Part shown: in pieces, positions 7,828 through 17,515 of the stretch
Position numbering within the stretch: the stretch's first letter is position 1
Layout of the letters: every line of letters begins with the position of its first letter
Source: Spirochaetota bacterium
GTDB taxonomy: Bacteria > Spirochaetota > Spirochaetia > Sphaerochaetales > Sphaerochaetaceae
DNA length: 42,679 nucleotides
Assembly: GCA_023401595.1 (NCBI GenBank)
Contig: JAEXDQ010000014.1
Span: 1 to 42,679 of the forward strand
Direction: 5' to 3'
Translations under genes and position numbers: made by a program
The notes under the pieces: generated by a model
Told to the model about the DNA's origin: nothing
The model's input: the letters and a program-made list of their open reading frames with translations, nothing else
The model's database searches: none

Positions 7828-9243
7828 ATGCGTCAGATGCGAATCGACTGCTACATCAACGGTCAGAAAAGACGGTTCTCGGCATTTGCCCAGGAACGTA
7901 TGATAGACGTTCTCCGGGATCGTCTTTTCCTGACTGGCACCAAGGAGGGCTGCGGAGACGGAGATTGCGGCGCATGTACGGTGGTCTGGGGAGTGCCGGA
8001 AGACGGAAGGATCCGTTACCGGTCGGTAGCGGCATGCCTGATGCCCGCTGCGAAGATGCAGGGTTCGTCCATCATCACGGTGGAAGGACTCGCGGAAAAC
8101 GGCGTCCTGTCCCTTGTCCAGGAGATGATCATAGACAAGCATGGAATCCAATGCGGGTTTTGTTCTCCGGGCATCATCATGTCGATGACCGGCTACCTCA
8201 TCCATGCGCGAAAACCGACGCAGGAAGGACTTGTCCGTTCGTTGGCGGGAAATATCTGCCGATGTACCGGATATGAAGGAATCATCAAGGCCTGTGCCGC
8301 CGTCATCGGATACCTGTCGGAGTACCCGGGACTCGATATGCTTCCCAAGCAGGTTCGTGCGGTTGAACATGAGGTGCTGAGGCTCTCCTCCCAATCCGAA
8401 TCGTCGGACTATATACAGCCCCGGTCGCTCGCTGAATATGACCGTGCGGTTGGTCGGCATCCGGAAGCGGTTGTCGTCTCCGGCAATACCGATCTTGGCG
8501 TCCGGACCCATGCGACGCTCGTCCACCCAGACGTCATGGTGGATGTCAGTCGAATCGCGGAGCTGAAAAGATTGGAGCTTGTAGACGGGTGGTTGTCCTT
8601 GGGGGGAGGAATGACGCTTGCGGACATTCAGGAGAATCCGTTGGTCGCCGAAAATCTTCCAGTCATGAGAGACGCTCTCGCCCAGATGGCCTCTCCGCAG
8701 ATCCGTAACGTAGCTACGTTGGCGGGTAATGTCCGAAACGCATCTCCGATCGGGGACATGATCGTGCTTCTGTCCCTTCTGGATGCCCGGGTAGTGGTTC
8801 ATTCGCCTGAACACCGTAGGATCATACCGCTGAGCGAATTCTTCACGGGTTACAAGCGGACCGTCATGCGACCGTCGGAATTGATCGAAGCCTTCCTCGT
8901 CCCGGCGGCCTCCTTGGGAGGTCGGTCTACATTCTTGAAAAGCGGCAAACGTAAGGATGTCGATATCGCCAGCGTGAACTCAGCCTCCAGACTTGTGGTC
9001 GAGAACGGGAACGTCGTCTCATGGCGGATCGCCTTTGGCGGCGTCGCTCCGAATGTCGTCGTCCTGGATATGACGTCTGTCGCTCTTGACGCATCTCTTT
9101 CCGACCTCTGGTCCGTGGGACGCGGTATCGCGGAGACTTTCTCCCCTATCAGCGACGTTCGTGGAAGCGCGGAGTTCCGCAAGGCGTTGGTCGCCGGACA
9201 TGTGGTCCGGCATTATCTCAGAGCTACCGGCAGGGAGGAATAG
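7828..9243 (+). CDS. Xanthine dehydrogenase, fused [2Fe-2S] and FAD-binding subunit
   Basis: 471 aa. The N-terminal 160 residues are a two-cluster ferredoxin module: CGDGDCGACTV plus a later Cys for the plant-type cluster, and CGFCSPG with CRCTGY for the second. Residues from about 195 onward are a molybdopterin-dehydrogenase FAD domain with SGNTDLGVR, LGGGMTLADI and TLAGNVRNASPIGD. It passes electrons from the molybdenum subunit to NAD or another acceptor. In many bacteria these two modules are separate genes (XdhC/XdhB types), so this is the fused arrangement. It starts 9 bases after the permease and ends 6 bases before the large subunit, clearly one operon. Confidence 0.9.
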   Translation: MRQMRIDCYINGQKRRFSAFAQERMIDVLRDRLFLTGTKEGCGDGDCGACTVVWGVPEDGRIRYRSVAACLMPAAKMQGSSIITVEGLAENGVLSLVQEMIIDKHGIQCGFCSPGIIMSMTGYLIHARKPTQEGLVRSLAGNICRCTGYEGIIKACAAVIGYLSEYPGLDMLPKQVRAVEHEVLRLSSQSESSDYIQPRSLAEYDRAVGRHPEAVVVSGNTDLGVRTHATLVHPDVMVDVSRIAELKRLELVDGWLSLGGGMTLADIQENPLVAENLPVMRDALAQMASPQIRNVATLAGNVRNASPIGDMIVLLSLLDARVVVHSPEHRRIIPLSEFFTGYKRTVMRPSELIEAFLVPAASLGGRSTFLKSGKRKDVDIASVNSASRLVVENGNVVSWRIAFGGVAPNVVVLDMTSVALDASLSDLWSVGRGIAETFSPISDVRGSAEFRKALVAGHVVRHYLRATGREE

Positions 9244-9249
9244 TGGAAG

Positions 9250-11547
9250 ATGAAGACCAACAGGAAGGAGAACCTCAAAGGGTTGGCGATGGGGGAGCTT
9301 CGTTTTTGCGGCGACCTGGGGGGGATGACGAGGTATCTGCATGCCTATCCGGTGGTTTCGCCTGAAGCGGAAGGGGAGATTGTTTCGATTGACTTTTCCT
9401 CCGCTTCAAAGGTCCCCGGTTTCATCTATGGGTATACGGCGAAGGATATTCCGGGGCGTAATGTCATAGGGGCGGTTTCTCGCGCCGAAGAGCCGTTGCT
9501 TGCTGAGGATACGGTTCACTATCGGGGGCAACCGGTGGGGTTCGTCATAGCCGATACGCATGAACATGCCAGACTTGCCGCCTACAGGACGCTTGTGAGC
9601 GTCCGTCCCGATGAACATCCGATTCTGACGATACAGGACGCCATAGCCCGGCGACGGTACTATCATGAGCCGATGGTGATTGCGACAGGGGACGTCGAGG
9701 CGGGGTATGCCGCCAGCGCGCATATTCTGGAAGGCTTGTTCGACAGCGGGGCGCAAGAACATGCGTACATAGAGACGCAAAGGGCTTTCGCCTCCTACGC
9801 CGCTTTCAAACGCGGCGTACTCATACATGCCGATACGCAGGCCATCACTGACGTCCAGGAGGTCGTGGCCTTGCTCCTGGGACGGGCGGAACAGGAAGTG
9901 GAGGTGGACGTCTATAGGGTTGGCGGTGCGTTCGGAGGCAAGGAACGGGGCGGGACCATGTGGGCCGCGATAGCCGCCCTTGCCTTGGAAAAGACGGGTC
10001 GCCCCTGTGCGGTCGTATTGGACAGACGCGACGATATCCTGTGGACGGGGAAACGTCATCCGTACCATTCCCGGTACAAAGCGGGATACGACGGACAGGG
10101 GCGGTTGCTGGCGCTTGAGGTGGAGATGTACGCCGACGGCGGGTATTATGAGGATTTCACGGAAGCGATCATGGAACGTTCGTTGTTGAGCCTGCCGGGA
10201 AGCTATTATATTCCGGCTTGCCGCATCACTGGTTTTTCCTGTCAGACGAACAAACCCGCCAATACTGCGTTCAGGGGGTTCGGCGCGCCTCAGGCGACAT
10301 TGTTGATGGAAGAGATACTCTACCATGTCGCGAAGGCGGTCGGGCGCGATGTCGTGGATATCCAGAGGATCAATTTCCTTGAAGAAGGGCAGCTGGCTCC
10401 ATATGGCATGCCTATGGTCGATGTGGCCGTGCCACGGATACATGAGGAGTTGTTGGAGCGGGCCGGTTATTCTTCCTTGAGGAGAAACGTGGACGAATAT
10501 AATGCGAGCCATAGGACATACAAGAAAGGCATCGGTATCGTTCCTGTGAAATATGGTATCGGTTTTACCGCTACCTTTCTCAACCAGGGCAACGCCTTGG
10601 TCTATATCTATACCGACGGTTCCGTCTCCGTAAGCCACGGCGGGATCGAGATGGGGCAGGGGCTGTTCACCAAGATCGAGGGGATCGTAGCCCGGACTCT
10701 GGGGGTCAATCCAGATCGTGTCGTCTGCGAAAGCACGAACTCGCTTCGGGCCGGTAGTGTCGCCAGTACCGCGGCGTCCACCGGAACGGACATCAACGGC
10801 GAAGCGGCCCGTATGGCCGCGCAACAGATCAAGGAATGTCTGCAACAGGCCGGTTCGGCGTTGCTGGAGGAGCAATATGGCCTTGCGGCGGTACCCTCGC
10901 ATATCATTCTGGAGAATGACTACTGGTGGGATGTCAGGATGCCCCAGCGCAAGCTGCCGTTCACTTCCCTGGTCTCCTACTGCTACTTCAACCGCTATGC
11001 GCTTGGATCGCAAGCGCATTATGCCACCCCCGGCATCAAATACGATCCCAAGCTGGGCAAGGGGACTCCGTTCGTCTATTTCACCAACGGGGTGGCTCTT
11101 GCCGTCGTCGGAATCGATACCTGTACAGGCGCTACTCATGTAGAACAGGTATCCATCCGGCATGAAGGCGGCGCCATCATCGACTACGAAATCGAACGGG
11201 GGCAACTGATAGGGGGCTTCATGCAGGGATTGGGCTACGCTATCCTGGAGGATATCCCTCTCGACAAGGAGGGGCGGTTGCTGTCAGCCTCCCTGTCTAC
11301 GTACAAGGTTCCGCTGATCACCGATGTACCGGACAAGATGGATGTCGATTTGTTTCCTTCCCGGCATGAGGTCTGCGGGGTGTTGGGAGCCAAAGGGCTT
11401 GGGGAACCGCCCCTTCTGTATGGCGTCGCTGTTTTCAATGCGGTGCGGGACGCCGTCGAGGCCGCGTGCGGGGGCGAAGAAATTTTTCTCCATCATCCTG
11501 CGGTTTCCGGCGAAGTCCTTCTGCAATGTCTTGGATGTCGGCGGTGA
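9250..11547 (+). CDS. Xanthine dehydrogenase molybdopterin-binding subunit
   Basis: 765 aa, the catalytic subunit of the xanthine oxidase family, hydroxylating purines at a molybdenum cofactor. Key motifs are VGGAFGGKE (about 224-232), the substrate-orienting Arg342 in NTAFRGFG, GGIEMGQG, and the catalytic Glu719 in KGLGEPP. Arg in AFRGFG is typical of true xanthine dehydrogenases rather than aldehyde oxidases, which supports a purine substrate together with the permease gene. A GGAAG precedes ATG 9250. It is colinear with the usual large subunit and slightly short at the N-terminus. No cofactor-insertion gene (XdhC/MocA type) is in the window, so maturation factors must lie elsewhere. Confidence 0.9.
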   Translation: MKTNRKENLKGLAMGELRFCGDLGGMTRYLHAYPVVSPEAEGEIVSIDFSSASKVPGFIYGYTAKDIPGRNVIGAVSRAEEPLLAEDTVHYRGQPVGFVIADTHEHARLAAYRTLVSVRPDEHPILTIQDAIARRRYYHEPMVIATGDVEAGYAASAHILEGLFDSGAQEHAYIETQRAFASYAAFKRGVLIHADTQAITDVQEVVALLLGRAEQEVEVDVYRVGGAFGGKERGGTMWAAIAALALEKTGRPCAVVLDRRDDILWTGKRHPYHSRYKAGYDGQGRLLALEVEMYADGGYYEDFTEAIMERSLLSLPGSYYIPACRITGFSCQTNKPANTAFRGFGAPQATLLMEEILYHVAKAVGRDVVDIQRINFLEEGQLAPYGMPMVDVAVPRIHEELLERAGYSSLRRNVDEYNASHRTYKKGIGIVPVKYGIGFTATFLNQGNALVYIYTDGSVSVSHGGIEMGQGLFTKIEGIVARTLGVNPDRVVCESTNSLRAGSVASTAASTGTDINGEAARMAAQQIKECLQQAGSALLEEQYGLAAVPSHIILENDYWWDVRMPQRKLPFTSLVSYCYFNRYALGSQAHYATPGIKYDPKLGKGTPFVYFTNGVALAVVGIDTCTGATHVEQVSIRHEGGAIIDYEIERGQLIGGFMQGLGYAILEDIPLDKEGRLLSASLSTYKVPLITDVPDKMDVDLFPSRHEVCGVLGAKGLGEPPLLYGVAVFNAVRDAVEAACGGEEIFLHHPAVSGEVLLQCLGCRR

Positions 11548-11576
11548 CGATGCGATGTCCGGCCGGCGGAGCGAAG

Positions 11577-12305
11577 TCAGATTTTCTTTCTGAGGATCGT
11601 CTGTTTGAATATCCCTTCTACGTAGAGTTCCTCCGAATACAACAGGGGCTTGCCGAAGAAGTCGTATCCTATGTCATGGATGCTCAGCAACGGGGAACCG
11701 GGGGCGACCCCCAGCATTGCGGCTGTGTAGGCGTCGGCGATGACTGCGTTCACCTCGGATAGGTCCATGTAGACTTCCGCTTGGCAGCAGGAACCGATGA
11801 AATCGAAGATTGGTCTGTCGAGGATATTCTCATCATAGGTCGTGACGACGATATTCTTTTTCGGGATGTAGTCGTTGCAGTAGATGGCCGGCGTCCCGTC
11901 GGCCTCTATGAGCCGTTCGCTCTTGATGACGGTATCGCCCTCCTTCAGCAGCAGGGCGGAAGCGACCGACGCGGGAGCTTGTATCTCGCTGTTCCTGACG
12001 AAACGCGTAGTGGGCGTCATGCCGGTACCCCTGACCATGTCGAGGAACTCCTCCTCCAAGTCGATCCGGGTTTTGACATTCAGGACATGCTGGTTGATCA
12101 ACGTCCCTATGCCATGCTTCCTGCTGATGAAGCCCTCCCGCTCCAGAACGGAAAGACAATCCCTGACGAGGGTTCGGCTGATGCCGAAAATTTTCGCGAG
12201 TTCCTGTTCCGGCGGTAGCATCATGGAATGCGAGAAACGACCGGATTTGATTTCCTGTAGGAGCAGGTTCGTATTTTTCTCAGAAAGGGTTTGTTTGTTC
12301 TTCAT
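11577..12305 (-). CDS. GntR/HutC-family transcriptional regulator with UTRA domain
   Basis: 242 aa. The N-terminal winged helix (about 10-75) has the GntR pattern LPPEQELAKIFGISRTLVRDCL followed by LEREGFISRKHGIGT, here quoted in parts. The C-terminal UTRA ligand domain (about 85-240) ends in LLYSEELYVEG. UTRA regulators bind small metabolites and usually repress. It converges on the xanthine dehydrogenase operon with a 29-bp gap, so it may control that purine operon, or the acyl-CoA synthetase gene behind it; the position alone cannot decide. Confidence 0.85.
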   Translation of the reverse strand: MKNKQTLSEKNTNLLLQEIKSGRFSHSMMLPPEQELAKIFGISRTLVRDCLSVLEREGFISRKHGIGTLINQHVLNVKTRIDLEEEFLDMVRGTGMTPTTRFVRNSEIQAPASVASALLLKEGDTVIKSERLIEADGTPAIYCNDYIPKKNIVVTTYDENILDRPIFDFIGSCCQAEVYMDLSEVNAVIADAYTAAMLGVAPGSPLLSIHDIGYDFFGKPLLYSEELYVEGIFKQTILRKKI

Positions 12306-12545
12306 GCCATCCGTCCGATGTCATTCTACTCTGATGGACGACGAATCGCAAGGGTGGGCGATGTCTTCCCAGTGCATGAATGATAAAGCCCGCTGAACGG
12401 GGGCAGCGTCGCATATTACTCAAAAAAACATGTTTCTTGACCAACGGAAAGGAGTTGCTAATATATGGCACATCACAGCATTCCCTGATCAGTCCGGGCG
12501 CGACGCGACGACGGTTCTGTACCTAGGGGATGTCCCCGACGCCGG
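12306..12545 (-). other. Intergenic leader of the GntR gene
   Basis: 240 bp separate the acyl-CoA synthetase stop from the GntR start, both on the minus strand. A perfect AAACATGTTT palindrome (about 12426-12435) lies next to a TAATAT-like box read on the minus strand, a possible autoregulatory site. No strong terminator of the fatty-acid operon is seen. Confidence 0.35.
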
Positions 12546-14174
12546 TCAATTTCTGAGTTCGACCTTGCGAACCTTGCCGCTGATCGTCTTGGGAATCGAA
12601 GCGACGAAACCGATCTGACGGATCCACTTGTATTCCGCGAGCTGGCTGTTGCAGAAGTCCTTGATTTTCCTATCTAGTTCGAGACTTGCTTCATAGCCCT
12701 CGTTCAGGACTATGACGGCCCGCACAGCCTGGCCCCGCAGGTTGTCCTGGACCCCGACTACGCAGCACTCCCGGATAGCCGGATGCTTGTCGAGGATATT
12801 CTCAATCTCGAACGGTCCGATTCTGAAACCGCCGCTTTTGATGATGTCGTCGAAACGTCCATGGAACCAGAAGTATCCTTCCGTATCCCTGTACGCTGAA
12901 TCTCCTGTATGGTAGACCCCGCCCCGCCAGGCGTGTTCATAAAGCGGCTGGTTGTCAAGGTAGGAGGCAAAAACCCCGAGAGGCCGTTTTCCCTCCTTTG
13001 GCCGGACGACTATCTCCCCGACTTCACCGGTCGGCACGCTGTTTCCTTCACCGTCTACCAGGTCCAGGTCGTAGAGCGGAGACGGACGTCCCATGGAGCC
13101 GTCCACCGTTTTCATGCCTTTGAAATTGGCGGTGAGCAAGGTCGTCTCGGTCTGCCCGTAACCTTCGCACAGGTCGAGCCCCGTCCGTTCCTGAAAACGC
13201 TTGAATATTTCAGGAGACAGATACTCGCCCGCGGTGGAGGCGTGTCGGAGGCTCGGCATCCGTGGAACGCCTTTCTTCACCAGATACCGATAGATGGTCG
13301 GCGGCGCGCAGAAGGAGGTGACTTCATACTTGTTGATGATGTTCGCCAGTTGCTTGGGGTCGAAGTTGTCGAAATCGTAGACCATGACGGCGCTGCCGAC
13401 GAGCCACTGGCCGTAGATTTTTCCCCAGGAAGCCTTGGCCCAACCGGTTTCCGAAACGGTGAAATGCAGACCGCCGTCCTCCGCCTGTTGCCAGTACTTG
13501 GCGGTGACTATGTGGGCGAGAGGGTAGGAATGGTCATGTATGACGCCCTTGGGATAGCCGGTAGTACCCGATGTGAAATACATGACCATAGGGTCGGTGA
13601 CGTCCGTCTCCATCCGTTCCAAGGTAGCGGGAGCTGATTTCATCGCCTGATTGAGGTCGATGAAGCCTTCCCCGGGCTGTCTTACCGAAAAGATGAGGGT
13701 GGAGGAGTCCGTTTCCTGTACGGCTTTTCGCACCTTCTCGGCGACCATGTCCTCGGTCGTCGCTATTACGGCCCGTATCCTGGTCACGCTCAGGCGGTAA
13801 GCGAAGTCCTCGACGGTGAGCATATGGGTGACCGGCACCAGAAGGGCCCCTATCTTGTGGGTGGCGACGGCTACATACCAATATTCATAATGCCTCTTGA
13901 GCGATACCATGACCTTGTCCCCTCGGCCGATGCCATGGGACAACAGGACGTTTGCGCATTTGTCGGAGAGCCGTTTCAGATCGGAAAAACTGAAGATATG
14001 CTCTTCGTCCTGTGCGTTGCACCACACCAACGCCGTTCTGTCAGGGGTTTCTTTCGCTATGACGTCCACGACGTCATAGCCGAAGTTGAAATTATCGGGA
14101 TAGTCCATCTCTATATCGCTAAGCGCTCCGTTTTCATCGAAGCGTTCCTTCGCGAATCGTTCATATATTGCCAT
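12546..14174 (-). CDS. AMP-forming acyl-CoA synthetase (medium-chain/benzoate-CoA ligase type)
   Basis: 542 aa, adenylating a carboxylic acid and joining it to CoA. All core motifs are present: phosphate loop YFTSGTTGYPKG, GYGQTE, YHTGD, hinge GRFDDIIKSGGFRIGP, and the catalytic Lys in PKTISGKVRK near the C-terminus. The sequence starts NFNFGYDVVD, as in medium-chain synthetases. The track start at 14180 is less likely than ATG 14174, which has GAGG at proper spacing. It is the last gene of the fatty-acid operon, 8 bases after accA, so it may salvage exogenous fatty acids or prime synthesis in the absence of a visible fabH. That role is inference. Confidence 0.87.
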   Translation of the reverse strand: MAIYERFAKERFDENGALSDIEMDYPDNFNFGYDVVDVIAKETPDRTALVWCNAQDEEHIFSFSDLKRLSDKCANVLLSHGIGRGDKVMVSLKRHYEYWYVAVATHKIGALLVPVTHMLTVEDFAYRLSVTRIRAVIATTEDMVAEKVRKAVQETDSSTLIFSVRQPGEGFIDLNQAMKSAPATLERMETDVTDPMVMYFTSGTTGYPKGVIHDHSYPLAHIVTAKYWQQAEDGGLHFTVSETGWAKASWGKIYGQWLVGSAVMVYDFDNFDPKQLANIINKYEVTSFCAPPTIYRYLVKKGVPRMPSLRHASTAGEYLSPEIFKRFQERTGLDLCEGYGQTETTLLTANFKGMKTVDGSMGRPSPLYDLDLVDGEGNSVPTGEVGEIVVRPKEGKRPLGVFASYLDNQPLYEHAWRGGVYHTGDSAYRDTEGYFWFHGRFDDIIKSGGFRIGPFEIENILDKHPAIRECCVVGVQDNLRGQAVRAVIVLNEGYEASLELDRKIKDFCNSQLAEYKWIRQIGFVASIPKTISGKVRKVELRN

Positions 14175-14182
14175 TTCCATCC

Positions 14183-14947
14183 TCAGAACGCTCTGAACCG
14201 AGCGTAGCGGTCTTGTATGAAGTCCTTGTTGTCTTTGATCACGTTCAGCTCACATATGAGCATGTCCTTCAACCTGCCGTAGAAGCTGGTCTCCCCGATA
14301 TCGTTTTCCGGTATGACCTTCTCGACTATCTTCAGCTTGAATGCGTCTTCGGCGCTGAGCTTCAGACAATTGGCGGCTTCCTTCGCCTTGGCCGGATCCT
14401 TGAACAGGATGCTTGCGCAGCCTTCGGGGGAGATGACGGAATATACGGCGTTCTCAAGCATCCAGACCCTGTCGGCCACCGCGAGGGCCAGGGCGCCCCC
14501 CGACCCCCCTTCGCCTATCAATATGGATATGATCGGGACGCGAAGACCCATCATCGCCATCAGGTTCTCCGCGATCGCTTCCCCTTGGCCCCGTTCCTCC
14601 GCCCCGACCCCGCAGTAGGCGCCCGAGGTGTCTACGAAAGTAACGACGGGCCGTGAGAATTTCTCCGCCTGTTTCATGAGCCGCAGCGCTTTCCTGTAGC
14701 CTTCCGGTTCGGGGGAGCCGAAGCTCCGTTTGGTACGCTCCTTGAGCGTCTTCCCTTTTTCAATGGCGATCACCGTCACGGCCTCCTCTCCCAGATAGGC
14801 CAAGCCTCCTACGATCGAAGCGTCGTCCCCATACCGTCTGTCGCCATGTAGCTCAAAGAAGGATGAAAAGAGATTCTCTATATAGTCGAGGCCGGTAGGC
14901 CTCATGTTGCTCCGGGCGATTCTGACCCTGTCGTATGCGTCCATCAT
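14183..14947 (-). CDS. accA: Acetyl-CoA carboxylase carboxyltransferase subunit alpha
   Basis: 254 aa. Moves the carboxyl group from biotin to acetyl-CoA together with AccD. Typical motifs are FFELHGDR, GGSGGALAL and VISPEGCASILFKD, with DTSGAYCGVGAEERGQ lining the active site. It is shorter than E. coli AccA (about 319 aa) at the N-terminus, as in the short Firmicutes-type subunits. Its ATG overlaps the accD stop as ATGA, so the two subunits are coupled in translation and likely made in equal amounts. Confidence 0.93.
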   Translation of the reverse strand: MMDAYDRVRIARSNMRPTGLDYIENLFSSFFELHGDRRYGDDASIVGGLAYLGEEAVTVIAIEKGKTLKERTKRSFGSPEPEGYRKALRLMKQAEKFSRPVVTFVDTSGAYCGVGAEERGQGEAIAENLMAMMGLRVPIISILIGEGGSGGALALAVADRVWMLENAVYSVISPEGCASILFKDPAKAKEAANCLKLSAEDAFKLKIVEKVIPENDIGETSFYGRLKDMLICELNVIKDNKDFIQDRYARFRAF

Positions 14948-15786
14948 TTTCCCGTGTGCATCCGCAGCAGGAGTGCGATGGTCCGCTTTTCGGCCTTTCT
15001 GTTGACAATGCCGTCGATAAAACCGTGCCGGAGCATCGATTCGGCGGTCTGGAACCCCTTCGGCAGGCTCTTTTTCGTGGTCTGTTCTATGACCCTCGCC
15101 CCTGCGAAGCCTATGGTGGCCCCCGGTTCCGCCAAAATGACGTCTCCTTCGGTCGCGAAGCTGGCGGTGACGCCTCCCGTGGTCGGGTCGGTGAGGAGCG
15201 TGAGATAGAAGAGCCCCGCTTGGCTGTGCCGCATCACGGCGCCCGAGACTTTCGCCATCTGCATCAGGGAGACCAGCCCTTCCTGCATCCTCGCCCCCCC
15301 TGAAACAGTCACGCCGATCACCGGAAGCCTTTTCGCAGTGGCAAGCTCAAAGAGCCGTGTGAGCTTCTCTCCCGTGCCGCTGCCCAGGCTTCCCATCATG
15401 AAGCCCGGCTCCATGATAAAGAGGCAGCACTCCTGTCCCGATATCCGGGCGTAGCCCGTAACGACCGACTCCCGCTCCCCCGTAGTCAGTTCCGCTTTTC
15501 TCAGCTTTTCCTGATATGTGGGGAAAGAGAGCGGATCTTCGGCTTCAAGCTCCGAAAAAAGTTCAAAAAAGGAATCCGTATCGGTCAGGAGCGCGATCCT
15601 CTCCCTTGCCGATATCCTGAAATGGTGCCCGCAGGCGCATGTGCCGGCGTTTTCCCGTACCGCCTGCGTCTTGAGTATCCTATGGCAATTGGGGCAGCTT
15701 ACTTCAGGCCCGCCGGGAAGCGGCAACGAAGAACGTCCCGTTTGTTCAAGTTCATTCCTTGCCTTGAGCTGGAAACGCAATGACAT
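14944..15786 (-). CDS. accD: Acetyl-CoA carboxylase carboxyltransferase subunit beta
   Basis: 280 aa. The N-terminus carries a four-Cys zinc ribbon (CPNC, then CACG about 17 residues later), followed by the crotonase-like carboxyltransferase domain with SGGARMQEG and GGVTASFA. I chose ATG 15786 rather than 15792 because AAGGAG sits six bases before it, while the earlier ATG directly abuts the ribosome binding site. It starts just after the accC stop. Confidence 0.93.
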   Translation of the reverse strand: MSLRFQLKARNELEQTGRSSLPLPGGPEVSCPNCHRILKTQAVRENAGTCACGHHFRISARERIALLTDTDSFFELFSELEAEDPLSFPTYQEKLRKAELTTGERESVVTGYARISGQECCLFIMEPGFMMGSLGSGTGEKLTRLFELATAKRLPVIGVTVSGGARMQEGLVSLMQMAKVSGAVMRHSQAGLFYLTLLTDPTTGGVTASFATEGDVILAEPGATIGFAGARVIEQTTKKSLPKGFQTAESMLRHGFIDGIVNRKAEKRTIALLLRMHTGK

Positions 15787-15788
15787 GT

Positions 15789-17096
15789 TCATCTCCTTTC
15801 AAAATAGCTCGTATCATGTTTACCCGAAACGAACAGAGGATCGGTCAGGATCGCCATCTGTTCTCCTATGTTTGTTTCGACTCCCTCTATGACCACCTCC
15901 GAAAGGTACGCCCTCAGCTTGCGCAGGGCGTTCTCCCGGTTTTTCGCATAGACGATCAGCTTCGCGAGGAGACTGTCGTAGAAGGGCGAGACCTCCGTAC
16001 CTATTTCCATGTACGTGTCGAAGCGTACGAAGGGACCGCCCGGTATATGGAGGGCCGTGATCTTTCCCGTACTCTTGGCGTTTATCCGGCATTCGATCGC
16101 GGAGCCGAGGAGCCTGACGTCCTCCTTTGTGAAGCTGATATTGACGCCGGCTGCGATCCGTATCTGCCATTTCACCAGATCGATGCCGGTGAGCATCTCC
16201 GTGACCCCATGCTCGACTTGCAGGCGGATGTTCATTTCCATGAAATAGTAGCCACCGGCCCCGTCGAGGAGGAATTCGAGCGTGCCGGCCCCCGTATATC
16301 CTATGTGCCGTATGAACGCTATCGCCTTTTTTTCCAGCCGTCCCCTGGTTTCCTGTCCGAGCTTCGGGCAGGGGGACTCTTCAATGAGCTTTTGATGATG
16401 TATCTGTATGGAACAGTCCCTTTCTCCGAGACAGACGACCTTGCCGTGTTCGTCGGCGAGCATCTGAAGCTCTATGTGGCTTGCCGGATAAATGAGTTTT
16501 TCAAGATACAACGAGGAATCTGAGAAAGCCGCTTCGCTTTCCTCGCTCGCCAAAGGAAAGGCGTCCCTCAGTTCTTTTTCCCCATCGATACGTCTGATAC
16601 CCCTGCCGCCGCCTCCGGCCACCGCTTTCAGCATTACGGGATAGCCGATCGAAGCCGCCTGCCGTACCGCGTCCTCGACATCCTCCAGCGCCCCGGTTCC
16701 TGGAATGACGGCGAGCCCCGCTTCTTTCGCAAGAAGCTTTATCGCTGTCTTGGAACTGAGACGCTCCATCTCGCCGCTTTTCGGGCCGATGAACGCAATG
16801 CCGTTTTGTTCGCACAACGCCGCGAAATGGGCGTTTTCAGAGAGAAACCCATACCCAGGATGAATGGCGGTCGCACCCGTGGCAAGGGCTGCGCTGATAA
16901 TACGCTCCTCGTTCAGGTAGCTCTCTTTTGGTGAGGGAGGCCCGATACAGAGGCTTTCATCGGCAAGGAGCCGATGGAGCGCCTCCTTGTCAGCCTCGGA
17001 GTAGACGGCGACGGTCTGTATCCCCATCTCCTTGCACGCCCGGATGATTCTGACGGCGATCTCGCCGCGGTTGGCGATCAGGATTTTGGAGAACAT
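15789..17096 (-). CDS. accC: Biotin carboxylase subunit of acetyl-CoA carboxylase
   Basis: 435 aa, ATP-dependent carboxylation of biotin on AccB. The start is ATG 17096 with GGAGG seven bases before it; the longer open frame runs inside fabZ. Motifs: KILIANRGEIAVRIIRA at the N-terminus, glycine-rich ATP loop KAVAGGGGRGI, EMNIRLQVEHGVTE and ECRINA. Compared with E. coli, the catalytic Arg and Glu of RLQVE are kept, but the invariant Thr and Pro of MNTR/EHPVTE are Ile and Gly. The segment after ECRINA is about 7 residues shorter, which helps explain the slightly short length. Probably functional, with an unusual active-site neighbourhood. Confidence 0.92.
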   Translation of the reverse strand: MFSKILIANRGEIAVRIIRACKEMGIQTVAVYSEADKEALHRLLADESLCIGPPSPKESYLNEERIISAALATGATAIHPGYGFLSENAHFAALCEQNGIAFIGPKSGEMERLSSKTAIKLLAKEAGLAVIPGTGALEDVEDAVRQAASIGYPVMLKAVAGGGGRGIRRIDGEKELRDAFPLASEESEAAFSDSSLYLEKLIYPASHIELQMLADEHGKVVCLGERDCSIQIHHQKLIEESPCPKLGQETRGRLEKKAIAFIRHIGYTGAGTLEFLLDGAGGYYFMEMNIRLQVEHGVTEMLTGIDLVKWQIRIAAGVNISFTKEDVRLLGSAIECRINAKSTGKITALHIPGGPFVRFDTYMEIGTEVSPFYDSLLAKLIVYAKNRENALRKLRAYLSEVVIEGVETNIGEQMAILTDPLFVSGKHDTSYFERR

Positions 17097-17515
17097 GCGC
17101 TTTCCTCCGTCAGGAGGGCGAAGGAGTATTCCGCCCTGACGCAGAGCCTGCCGTCCACGTAGCCTTCCCCTATGGCGAAGTAGAAGGGCTCCTTTGACTT
17201 GGTGAGCCGACACTTGGTTTCGAATACGTCGCCCGGTCTCACCGGCGACAGGAACCTGACTTTGTCGATTCCTGCGTAGACGGGGAGCTTGCCTTCCGCC
17301 TTGTCCCCCAGCAGGATGCAGGTCGATTGGGCCAGTATCTCACAGAGGACGACCCCGGGAACGATCGGATACGAGGGAAAGTGTCCGTCCAGGAACCACT
17401 CCGTCCCTTTTATTTCGTATCTTCCATGGGCTTCCTCACCCTCCGTAACGACTTCATCCAGCAGGAGCATGCTGTTTCTGTGGGGAAGGATGCGCATCAT
17501 TTCATTCCTATCCAT
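17078..17515 (-). CDS. fabZ: 3-hydroxyacyl-ACP dehydratase FabZ
   Basis: 145 aa hotdog-fold enzyme that removes water from 3-hydroxyacyl-ACP in elongation. The catalytic His45 and Glu59 are seen in DGHFPSYPIVPG and CEILAQ. AGGAGG lies just before ATG 17515; the start overlaps the accB end by 8 bases and the stop overlaps the accC start by 19. The position between accB and accC is the same as in streptococcal and clostridial fatty-acid operons. Confidence 0.93.
   Translation of the reverse strand: MDRNEMMRILPHRNSMLLLDEVVTEGEEAHGRYEIKGTEWFLDGHFPSYPIVPGVVLCEILAQSTCILLGDKAEGKLPVYAGIDKVRFLSPVRPGDVFETKCRLTKSKEPFYFAIGEGYVDGRLCVRAEYSFALLTEESACSPKS

Noticed and set aside
12437..12464. Plus-strand promoter (TTGACC, 16 bp, TAATAT)
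   Set aside because: No plus-strand gene follows; it would run antisense into the acyl-CoA synthetase gene and is probably chance.
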